Shown: positions 36,701 through 46,763 of the stretch, piece by piece
Numbering within the stretch: the first letter of the stretch is position 1
How the letters are laid out: each line of letters opens with the position of its first letter
Translations under genes and position numbers: made by a program
Notes under the pieces: generated by a model
What the model was told of the DNA's origin: nothing
Database searches by the model: none
The model's input: only the letters and a program-made list of their open reading frames with translations
Source: Typha latifolia
Taxonomy: Eukaryota > Streptophyta > Magnoliopsida > Poales > Typhaceae
Direction of reading: 5' to 3'
Assembly: GCA_019914945.1 (NCBI GenBank)
Contig: CM034104.1
Coordinates: 3,350,501-3,414,500, forward strand
Length of the DNA: 64,000 nucleotides

Positions 36701-37861
36701 TAATGCTTTTTGAAGAATAAGGCTAACTTCTAATGAGATTTATGTAGTGGACTACCTTAAGTGCACAGGTTCCATGCTGCATCAGTATGATGTTGCTTCC
36801 TTACTATTGGGAAATGTCAGCACTGATGCTAATTGTGTTTTGTATTTGTTAGAGCTCACAAGATTTTTAAGAATTCTTTATATCTCTACATGGTTTTACT
36901 GAAAATAAGGTCGAGTTTATGCTGCAAGCCTTTTGAACAAGTAGGATATGCATCCCACTTGCTATACATGTAACCAGGAATCACAAGTAAACACATTAAA
37001 ATTCCCCTAGAGTTTATTCTACCTAATATGTAGAACAGTGACTTTTATGTGTTGTAATTTAATAGCTCATGAAAATTTAAGCTTCTTTTGTCTTACAATC
37101 TTCCTCTTTTATCTGTTTCTAGATTACTTCATTTCTTCGCTGCAGTTTCAAACTTATTGTTTTAAAACCCAACTCAAATTCTCTTTGTTTCAGATTCGTG
37201 TTCCAACATGTGCATTCAGGACTCCAGCATCAGTGTTGGCCATGATGCTGTCGTTTTAAAAAGCGGTTGGGACAAGTATGGAGTTTCTTTTGGTAGACCT
37301 ACTTCAGAAATCCACATTAACAAAGTTAATCTACAGACATACTCAGGTTCTGCTCTTGCATTTGGAAGTGAGATGTCTGGTGGGATCTCCAACATTGATG
37401 TTCGGCAACTTCATATCCATGATTCTTCAGTTGGTATAGGATTTAAGACTACACGAGGCCGTGGTGGTGTCATTGAAGACATAGTTATTTCAGATGTGGA
37501 AATGAAAAACATTAACACCGCGATTCAGTTTACGGGTCAATGTGGCGGGCACCCTGATGACCAATACGATCCTTCTGCACTCCCGGTGATCAACAGGATC
37601 ACCCTTAAGAATATGGTTGGCACCAACATCTCCGTTGCTGGAGTTTTGTCTGGAATAGACAGTGATCCATTCACAGCTATCTGCCTTTCTAATCTCAACT
37701 TTTCGGTCACCCCAGACCATTCGACTTCTTGGATTTGTTCCGATATTTCTGGATATTCCGAGTTAGTGTTTCCTGAACCATGCTCAGACCTTCAAAGCCC
37801 ATACTTAAATTCTTCTATGTGCTTCTCCCTTCTCAAATATAATTCTCTTGCAGTAGCATAG
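33749..37861 (+). CDS. Polygalacturonase-like glycoside hydrolase family 28, secreted
   Basis: Six exons: 33749-33760, 34630-34944, 35715-35835, 35931-36105, 36255-36325 and 37194-37861 (1362 nt, 453 residues). Exon 1 codes only MKRL; splicing it to exon 2 gives MKRLVVVLLALAVLSGVKG, a good signal peptide, which supports this start. Conserved parts of the plant GH28 beta-helix follow: ITEFGAVGDGVTSNT, VPKGRWLTGSFNL, GIIDGQGSVWW, NSPAWSIHPVYC, PDSCSNMCIQDSSIS, LKSGWDKYG and RGRGG. It would act on wall pectin. The usual catalytic NTD is here FTNG, the usual GDD is GHD and the usual GHG site reads GSEMSGG, so classical hydrolase activity is doubtful. A plant clade annotated 'probable polygalacturonase' shares this pattern as I remember it. 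There are Asn-glycosylation sites (NLT, NYT, NFS). Confidence 0.92.
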
Positions 37862-39330
37862 CCAAATCCCCATTTTCCTGTATTCAGTCATTTGTTTCAA
37901 TCCTGTACAATTGAGTTACTTGAGCTTTCATCACCATCTTTGCCGATTCTTTTCCAATAAAACCAGCAAAAACTCGCATAGTTCCTTCCTGTCAGCTGCT
38001 GTTGCATGCACTATTCCTTCAGACTTGAGCTATGATCTGCTTTAATCCTCTTCAATGAAGATAATATTGGCACCAGGGCCGACGATGTGCTTGCTTGTAC
38101 AGTTACATTTCTTCATTCAATCTGTAAGAAAAATTTTTGGTAGTCAGTGAAAATATCCAGACAATTGATATTATGGCATTTGCTTTACATATTTCAGATT
38201 TAAACATCTTGTATATTGTATCCTGTGTGGACACCTGAAAGTGGAGATATTATTAGCTTGGAATGGGACAAGATTAGTTTATTTTAGCCACATGACTTCA
38301 TGTTATTAAAATAAATGGGTGGTTGGCTGTTCAAACAAAGGTATTAGGTTCATTTACAATTTTCTATTCACTCTTATTTTTTGGTCTTCTTCTTGCCAGC
38401 TTTATCACTGTTTTGTACTACATTAAGCTTATGTTAGGTTCTATTATTCAAGCTTCCACTGTCAACAGTTACCTTGGCTGTCAAGGACCACATCTTGATA
38501 GGTTGGGCAACTTCAGCACAATTGTATTTCTACAGGTCATTGCTGCCTGACTTTTAGTACTTTTTCTTTGTTTGGCTTCTAGCTTACTACTGTATTATTG
38601 CAGAAGATAATATATTAAATTTAGCAAGCGGCAAATTAGTCGAAATCACAAGCTTAAGATATTGCATTGATGCAGATTTGTTTTCTATGAGTGATTAATC
38701 ATTTACATTAATTTATCAAATCAAGCATCAGATTAACCAAGTATTTATTGATCCTGCATTTGGTGTTTAGTGCTTCATGATTGGAATTCTTGGTAGCTCT
38801 TTGTTTGTGTATTACAAGTTTAATCCTATGTTTTTTAATATGGTCTAGTAATCATGCTGTCTTTGTGCCACTCTTGTTTACAGATCTTAACAGAGACAAG
38901 GAAAGATAAGAATGATGGTAAACACCATGACACACTGATTTATAAGAAATTTAGTAGCCTAACTTCAATTGCTCTCTGTGTAAGATGCAAGTATCATAAA
39001 TGCCCTACATTGATTATCAATATCTCCAATAGATTAAAAGGAGTAGGGAAAGATAACATCCATGGAATAAGCATAAACCATGCTCAAACAGCTTGTTGCT
39101 GATGAGCTCCAATGGACTAAGTAGGCCCATTTCAATCTAAAAGCCTAAATCTGCAGTCCATTCCAAGGCCCAGACGGAACAAGCGAAGATCGCCGGGAGT
39201 ATGATTAAGGACGATTCTTCTCCCACTTTTCAACAACAATGGCAATTTCTCTACATAATAATAATATTATTATCATATTTAAGCTCGCATGCGACCAAAT
39301 CATGCAGAGAGAGCGACACTTCTGCGATAT

Positions 39331-39990
39331 CTAGGGGTGTCAAAATAAATGAGCAGTTCGAGCTCGGCTTGGCCAAAGCTCATGTTCGGCTCAGCTTGAC
39401 TTGAGCTGAGCCTTAACTTTAGGCTTGTTTTAAATTTCGAGCAAGCCTCAATCGGAGCCGGCTCACTCAGGCTCGGCTTGATAGGCTCAATATAAATTAT
39501 CTTCCAAAATCCAAACCCTAAACAATATTCATAAAACCCAATCCAAAGTTTCAAATCATCCCTTTCTCCTCTTCCAGTCGTCAGCCCACCTTTTCCTCCT
39601 CCGTTGTTAAGTTGGTGTCACCTCCTCCGTTGGTGCCGCCTCATCCTCCTCCTCCATCGCTAAGTTGGCATCGACTCCTCCCTCGGCAAGCATCCTCAAA
39701 CCGCCATCGCCTCCTTCGCCACCTCCTCCTTCGTCGGCAAACCTCCACCACTTTCTTCTCCTTTTTCTCCTCAAGTCGCCGCCGCATCCTCTGCCGACAA
39801 GCCTCCACCTCATTGTGGTTGATTGGTTTTAAGCTTGGGCTCAACACTGGCTTGATTCGACTAAGGCTAGTGTATGGCTTGATAACAAGCTTCATTCAAG
39901 CTTGAGCTGGACTTGAGTTGAGCTGAGCCGAATTTGATTCTCAAAATAGGCTCGAAATTAATTTCGAGTTGAGCCTGAACTAGAACTATA
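39331..39990 (+). mobile_element. Non-autonomous GCTC-rich element, copy 2
   Basis: The left end TAGGGGTGTCAAAATAAATG matches the left end of the element at 1765. GCTCGGCTTG/CAAGCTTGAG-type motifs fill both flanks around a core of Pro/Arg-rich nonsense coding (CTCCTC-rich, about 39560-39810). The right end reads AGGCTCGAAATTAATTTCGA then GTTGAGCC and then stops, without the GTGTAAA-type inverted terminus seen in copy 1, so the 3' end seems truncated or diverged. Confidence 0.5.
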
Positions 39991-40114
39991 GTTCCATAGC
40001 ATGCTTATTCATTATGAATAAAGGTAGTGCTGCCTAAATAAGTGTACTAAGTACAAAAGGTCAAATGAATATAAATGAATATGCAATAGTATTTGATGTG
40101 TATACCTATTTACA

Positions 40115-40142
40115 TTATATATATATATATATATATATATAT
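40115..40142. repeat. (AT)n microsatellite
   Basis: About 14 AT units in intergenic DNA. Confidence 0.9.
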
Positions 40143-41334
40143 GCATAAGGTTTGAAAAGGTAAAAAATCTAGATTAACCAAATCAAGCTTGATGATAAAT
40201 TAGTCTATGCTTAGTGACTAAGATGATATTATAAATTTAGAAAAGCATCCCTTCACTAATAAACCAGACTAAGGTACCTATTACTTTGTTAGGTTAAAAG
40301 CAATCATAATTTTTTTTTTCTTGTTGTCATAACACCTAGCACCAAGATCATTGGAAAAAGATTTTTGAAAAAAAAAAGCCTCTATATCCTACATGCATTG
40401 TATCATAAGACCCACCTTATCTCCTCCTCAATTGAAGAATCACATTCCTTTTTTGTTAAGTGGGCAGGAAATTGTAAATTAAGGAAGTGTGAGATACAAG
40501 TCATCATGGTGATCAACTTGATCGATCTCCATCAAAGAGCAAATGATTGTGATAATTGACCCATTATTTTAGGGTGGCCCTCAAGAGCAGTGGCATTCCT
40601 CTTTTGGGAAGTGGTAAAGGAAACCCTAAAAATAAGGGGTAGTGGGAGATAGGAACCATTAAAAAAAGAATATGATCATGGCTTCTATGAGCTCCAAGGG
40701 CAAGGGAGTGCGACAAGTGGCTCATAAATTTATGCTCAGGCTTCTGAAAGTGCATCTTGCTTTATCAAAACTAGTCTACATAAGTCTTGTTAATTCCATG
40801 ATCTTTTAAAGTGGCAAGGAAGCTTCTCATTTCCTTTATAATGTTATTGCTATTAGTTTGGTATGTTGGGCCACAACCAATCTACCATGGAAGACATCTA
40901 TCATCACATGAATGTTTCCAAATAGCAAGATGATAAGCATGCATGAGACATTGCATATATGCCATGCATACATTTTCTTTTTCTTCTACTTATAGAGTAC
41001 TTCATTATTGATTAGATTTACAAAAGTACATGACAATTGACTCATTATTGGATTTCTTCAACTGATTAAAGATCTCACCATTTATTGGTATAACCTTCCT
41101 CTCGCTACTAGAGAAGTGTAACATTATACTACAATATTATGTATTAGATCATCAAAACATCCTATGTTATGTATGCTGTTATTATATGAGATCATAGCAT
41201 CCTAAAATTGAGGAAATTTTTTGCATGCACATATATATATCCTACATCCTATCAGTATCCCCTCTCCCTCTAGTACTACAACTTTCTAAAGCTAAGAATA
41301 TTCTTCGTACTTCCTTGGCCCACATCATTCACAC

Positions 41335-41341
41335 TATAAAG
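41335..41341 (+). promoter_or_regulatory. TATA box of the GUB_WAK gene
   Basis: TATAAAG lies 54-60 bp before the ATG at 41395, within CACACTATAAAGATATC. Spacing implies a short leader of about 25-30 nt. The assignment is by motif and position. Confidence 0.55.
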
Positions 41342-41394
41342 ATATCTCTACCTCCTATCTTTGACATAGCTACCTCTTCTCAAACTCCTTAACC

Positions 41395-42045
41395 ATGGCA
41401 ATCTTAGTTTCTCCACTAAATCTAACCTTGACCCTAATCCTAATCTTCTTTGCAACCACCTTACCTACATTCATATCTAGCCTTGGAGCTCCCTGCCCTC
41501 CATGCGGTGGCTTCAAACTTCCCTATCCATTAAGCACAGACAGCAACTGTGGTGATCCAAACTACAGACTCTACTGTGTTAACAATGTCCTCAACTTCTT
41601 TTCTCTAGGAGGAATAAATTATCGAGTCCTTTCGATCGATCCAACGACATATAAGTTGATCGTCGACGTCCCTAAGATTGATAAGAATGCATGCAGATCC
41701 TCTGACCTCATCGACGGTGGCCTGAGGCTCGACGAGAGCTCACCGTTTAACATATCGAATCGAAACACAGTAATGTTGTTCAACTGCTCCAATGACATAC
41801 TGTTATCCCCTCTGAATTGCTCGTCCAATAGCCCTTGCAGAAGGTTTGAGGAGCTTAAAGTAGGGAGAGCATGCCGAAACTCGCTCTGCTGTACGTATTT
41901 GAAGGACTCTGCCATGACTTCTCATAGGATCAGGGTTAGGGTTGGGGGTTGCACTGCTTACACAAGTGTGGTGGGCTTCAACCCCAGTACTCCACCAACC
42001 TTGTGGAGTTTTGGCATAGAGCTGCAATGGCTGCCAACCCCTTAA
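41395..42045 (+). CDS. Secreted GUB_WAK domain protein (WAK-like extracellular domain, no kinase)
   Basis: An intronless gene of 216 residues. Residues 1-30 form a hydrophobic signal peptide (LTLTLILIFFATTLPTFIS). Next comes a Cys-rich galacturonan-binding module: PCPPCGGFKLPYPLS, NCGDPNYRLYC, SSPFNISNRNTVMLFNCS, PLNCSSNSPC, ACRNSLCCTY and RIRVRVGGCTAYTSVVGF, ending ELQWLPTP and a stop. This matches the ectodomain of wall-associated kinase-like proteins (WAKL15/20 type), but the frame ends before any transmembrane helix or kinase. No kinase follows before the importin gene. The expected place is the apoplast, binding pectin; this role is inferred from the family. There are several Asn-glycosylation sites. 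A TATA box lies about 55 bp upstream and AATAAAA at about 42186 may serve polyadenylation. Confidence 0.9.
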   Translation: MAILVSPLNLTLTLILIFFATTLPTFISSLGAPCPPCGGFKLPYPLSTDSNCGDPNYRLYCVNNVLNFFSLGGINYRVLSIDPTTYKLIVDVPKIDKNACRSSDLIDGGLRLDESSPFNISNRNTVMLFNCSNDILLSPLNCSSNSPCRRFEELKVGRACRNSLCCTYLKDSAMTSHRIRVRVGGCTAYTSVVGFNPSTPPTLWSFGIELQWLPTP

Positions 42046-42864
42046 CAACATGCATGCATTACGTAATTAGAACTTGATGTTATGTTAGTCTTAGTGTTAG
42101 TGTGTGTTAGTGTGAGTGTGTGTGCTTTATGTTTGTGTTTATAACTTCCCTTTGATCATGTCTCTCATGTATGTCAGTGGCTTGAATAAAAGATTGAGCA
42201 ATGTTCATGGCTTGCTAATTGAATTGTAGCAGACCATGCATGCATGATACTCTATATACATATATAGTTCCAGGCTTGTGGAAGGACATCAAGTGCACAA
42301 GACTCGCTCACTATCATGCACTGCAGATCTCTGCAGTAGTAGTTATCAATTGGGTTGACATCTCTTCATCTTCAAGTTGCTGAAAGTTATTATATATTAA
42401 TAAGCCTTTAATCTTCATAATAGTGTAATAATGTATATATAGTTCCTACAATAAATGCTAATCTAGAGGATCTTATTTGCAGCCCGGCCCACTTGAAGCC
42501 CAATAACTATTGTTGATTGTATCCAGACACGTATATAGTGCTGGAGTGAAAATTTTATTAAATATGAGAATGAGTTGGCATGTTGACGTGGCATACAGTG
42601 ATGAGGTGTTAATGAAAGTGCTACATCAGCAAATATATTTTTAATAAATGGTTATTAAAATTTTAAAAATAATTATAGGAAAAAAAATTTAAAATTTTAA
42701 CTCCAATTAGGGTTTCCACCGTCGCTCCAACCGAAAAGACGACGAGATCCTTTTCTATCGTCTCATAGGTTTTGGTTTGGTTTGGTTTAGGGTCCGCTCC
42801 GCTTTCTTTCTTCTTACTCTAGGGCTAGCTCGATCTCTTCTCCGATATCTTACCGGCGGCAACG
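42046..42864. other. GUB_WAK 3' UTR and importin alpha promoter/leader
   Basis: Contains the GUB_WAK 3' flank with AATAAAA near 42186, AT-rich spacer and, from about 42700, a leader with GTCGCTCC and repeated GGTTTGGTTT motifs before the importin start. No clear TATA box is seen, fitting a broadly expressed gene. Confidence 0.55.
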
Positions 42865-45800
42865 ATGTCGCTGAGGCCGAGTGATCGGGCGGAGAGCCGC
42901 CGGAGCAAGTACAAGGTGGCGGTGGACGCGGAAGAGGGCCGGCGGCGGAGGGAAGACAACATGGTCGAGATCCGAAAGAATCGCCGCGAGGAGAGCCTAC
43001 AGAAGAAACGGCGGGAGGGCATGCAAGCTGCGCAGGCCCAGACCCCCTTCATCCAGGCGATCCACGCCTCCGCTCTCGAGAAAAAGGTCGATTTCGTCTC
43101 TCTTTCCCGGATCCGTGGATAGATCCCCTCTTCGGATCGGGTTCTCAGGGTTTCGATGCCTAGTTTTAGGGATTTTCGATCTGGAGTCACGACTATAGTG
43201 CGTGTCTTTTGCAGCTGGAGAGCCTCCCGGGAATGGTCACTGGGGTTTATTCGGATGATAGAAATCTCCAGCTCGAGGCGACCACGCAATTCCGGAAGCT
43301 GCTATCTATTGGTAAGCACTTTTCCTTTTTCGTGTTTGCATTTGATTGCATAAGCCGGAATATTGCTAATGGAGCGTCTAAAATTAGAGCGAAGCCCTCC
43401 AATTGAGGAGGTAATTGGATCCGGTGTGGTTCCTCGCTTTGTTGAGTTCCTTACCAGGGAAGATTACCCTCAACTGCAGGTTACACTCTATTCTTTTCCT
43501 CTAAAATTTTTGAGCGGATGATGCTTTGCACTTTATAGTGGTGAGTTGACTTGTTAATATTTATTTGTGTTGATTTGGATTATTTGGGCAGTTTGAAGCA
43601 GCTTGGGCGCTTACAAACATTGCATCAGGCACTTCAGATAACACTAGGGTCGTGATAGATCATGGTGCTGTTCCCATCTTTGTGAAGCTGCTGAGTTCTC
43701 CAAGCGATGATGTCCGGGAACAGGTATAATTTTCTTTTTTTGGTATATCTTAGTTGCTCATGCAATCCTGGAAGGAGATCCAATTAACATTTTGCTAAAC
43801 TCCAGGCCGTGTGGGCATTGGGCAATGTGGCTGGTGATTCTCCGAGATGCCGTGATCTTGTCCTTGGCAATAACGCATTGATTCCACTACTACAACAGCT
43901 AAATGAACATGCTAAGCTCTCAATGCTTAGGAATGCGACATGGACCTTATCAAACTTTTGCAGGGGGAAACCACAACCTCCTTTTGAGCAGGTTTGACCG
44001 TCTGTTATATGATTGGGTAATTGATGTCCTGGTATTTTTATTCTTCTTTATTTTATTAAAAATGGGTTGTGTGTTAAATGATGATTAGGTTAAGCCTGCA
44101 CTTCCAGCACTCCAGCGCCTTATTCACTCAAATGATGAGGAAGTCCTTACTGATGCATGCTGGGCTCTTTCATATTTGTCTGATGGTCCCAATGACAAGA
44201 TACAAGCTGTGATCGATGCTGGCGTGTTTCCTCGGCTTGTGGAGCTTCTTCTGTATGTACTACTTATTTGGATTTGTAACTTTTGTTGATCTAACTTCTT
44301 GATATTAAATTTTCATACTTAGGTTTTTTTTTTCTGGTTCAGGCATCCTTCACCTTCAGTACTCATTCCAGCACTTCGAACTGTTGGTAACATTGTCACT
44401 GGAGATGACATCCAAACACAGGTAGGTTGCTTTCTCTTGATAGTATTGAGATGAAATCTTTGGTTTTCTGAATTTTCGAATTATATGATGTTGTCTGTGT
44501 ATTACTTATTTGGCATAGCAGTAGTGGATAATCATATGAGCCCTCATTGTGGGAAAGTTCAACTTTGATGTTTCTATTGGTTCACAATTAGTTACAGATC
44601 AGAAGTATGTCCTTCACATTATCAAGCGCAATTAATTTGATTATTGTTCTCTTATTCTATGTGATGAATCCGCTTCTCAGTCTCCACTAGTGCTGCTCAA
44701 CCTTACTTTTGCAACACTGAAAAGTAGTTGTTTCTGGGTTACTTATTAGTTGATGTTTTCTATATTTATTTGTCACTAGGTGGATAGAGATCATAGGATG
44801 TCACAGTGGGTATTCAGACTTCAGAGTATGGCAGTGTCAGGTTCTATGGTTCTATGCTGTTCTTCTTTGTTATCACCGTGAGACAGGCATATGAAACTCT
44901 ATGAAATGCTCAATGCTTGAGCTTGTTATCTAATAGAGAAATAACCAAAGGCTTTTGATGGTGGGATCAGAAGCCATGATATCGTCCACTGCTTAGGAAC
45001 ACGTAGGGAGGACCAGAACCCTGGTAGTTGTCTGTAAATGAGATATTTGATTGAAACATGCACTGGTTATGTTTAATGATTTTGCGTAGTAGGGGTGAAT
45101 GCTAGGGAATTTTTTGTGAGTTTGTGATATATCAGCAATGAGCATTTTTTGATGTATGGGCATCAATAGTATTGAACTATTGATGGTTTAAAATAGGAGG
45201 AACTACTGCCAATCAACTTATTTTATTGGACACTTTGTATTCTCAATGTGGTGTTCTTTTCCTTATGTATTCGATCAGCTATTCTTTTCCTCAGCAGGTG
45301 TTGCGAATTATCATACTATATTATACTTGAGGATGATAAAATCATAAGACTATGTTCTTGAAATGTGAACTTACCAATCTTCCTGTTATACTTGACACTT
45401 TAATTGGTTGGGCATTCTATGGAGATGTGAAACTGTTTCTGATGTGTTTGCTGTGACCTCTTTTTTTGTGTTTAGGTCTTTGTTGTGTACTAGTAGCATT
45501 CTAACTGAACTGTTTGGTTATTGGGTCTGTTGTGTAAATAAAGTTATTCATGAGGTTTAGATTAGCACACTAATATGATAAGTCTTTGTTTAGTATTTTC
45601 TTTATTTGGGATATAATTTTCCGTGTTGCCTGGGTTTTACATGACACTTCTTATTTTCCTGCAGCATGTGATTAATCATCAAGCACTTCCTTGTCTTCTG
45701 AATCTCTTAACACATAATCACAAGAAAAGCATCAAGAAGGAAGCTTGCTGGACCATTTCAAACATCACTGCAGGAAATAAGGATCAGATCCAGGTGTGGA

Positions 45801-46763
45801 TAATGAATATTTGCAAGTAGTTGGCAAGATCTATATATTTCTCAATTATGTTAATTTTATTTTGGAAATCTTTTGTCAATCATGTAGAGGGCAGTGTGAT
45901 TCCTGTTGCCTTATTCCTTGCTGGACCTTTTTCCTGCAATGGGAGCAAGTGCTCTCAACGAACCCTGTAATTCCAGTGCCTTGTGCACTAAGACATCCTA
46001 TTGTCAATACATAAGTAGTTTAGTTCTTTTCTTTATATTAGAGCTAAGTTTGTTCACCAGAGGCCTTGCTGAAGCTAAATTGACATTGATCATTTTGGTA
46101 TTGAGCTATTAGATTCCTTTTTCTATGCATGTTTTCTTTAATTGCTTTTAACGAATCATTTTGACTGGATCACAGGCTGTGATTACTTCTGGGATAATTG
46201 GTCCTCTTGTGCATCTGCTGCTAACGGCTGAATTTGATATCAAGAAAGAAGCTGCATGGGCCATCTCAAATGCCACTTCAGGTGGCACACATGATCAAAT
46301 TCAGTATGTGCTTGTTGACGTGTTTAAAATATGTCCTAGCCTTTTAGTTAACATTTGATATATTCTTAACATGACTCAATGATCAAACAGGTACCTTGTT
46401 AGCCAGGGATGCATCAAACCTCTGTGCGATCTTCTTGTCTGCCCAGATCCAAGGATTGTCACAGTTTGCTTGGAAGGGCTGGAAAACATACTGAAGGTTG
46501 GTGAAGCTGAGAAGAACAAGGGTAATACTGGAGGTGTGAATCAATATGCGCAGATGATTGATGAAGCTGAGGGTCTAGAGAAGATAGAAAATCTTCAAAG
46601 CCATGATAACACGGAGATCTACGAGAAGGCTGTAAAGATTCTCGAGACATTCTGGTTGGAGGAGGAAGATGAAGCCATGCCTCCGGGTGATGCTGCCCAA
46701 CCTGGGATTCAGTTTGGAAGCGACCAGAGCTTAGTTCCTTCCGGTGGATTCAACTTTGGCTGA
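42865..46763 (+). CDS. Importin subunit alpha
   Basis: Ten exons: 42865-43086, 43215-43311, 43388-43479, 43592-43723, 43806-43991, 44089-44252, 44343-44421, 45665-45793, 46176-46303 and 46391-46763. They total 1602 nt and 533 residues, the normal length. Importin alpha binds classical nuclear localisation signals and hands cargo to importin beta at the nuclear pore. The N-terminal importin-beta-binding region is basic ([20 protein letters not shown], then [14 protein letters not shown]). Armadillo repeats follow with the Trp-Asn arrays that hold cargo: [63 protein letters not shown] and [12 protein letters not shown]. The acidic C-terminal tail ends PSGGFNFG. All introns are GT-AG; intron 7 is longest at 1243 bp. 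Which plant paralogue it is cannot be told. Confidence 0.96.
44422..45664 (+). other. Importin alpha intron 7, no embedded gene seen
   Basis: T-rich plant intron with GTAGGT donor and CCTGCAG acceptor. No repeat or coding remnant is recognisable. Confidence 0.75.

Larger units (their letters stand above)
37862..41394. other. Intergenic region between the GH28 and GUB_WAK genes
   Basis: The proximal part is the GH28 3' UTR. Then AT-rich DNA, the second GCTC-rich element at 39331-39990, an AT microsatellite at 40115-40142 and the GUB_WAK promoter. The open frames at 38323-38550 and 39612-39905 have no support as genes; the latter lies within the repeat. Confidence 0.6.

Noticed and set aside
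39612..39905. A 97-codon frame in the 39 kb repeat
   Set aside because: Pro/Ser/Arg-rich low-complexity translation inside a mobile-element copy, with no conserved domain.
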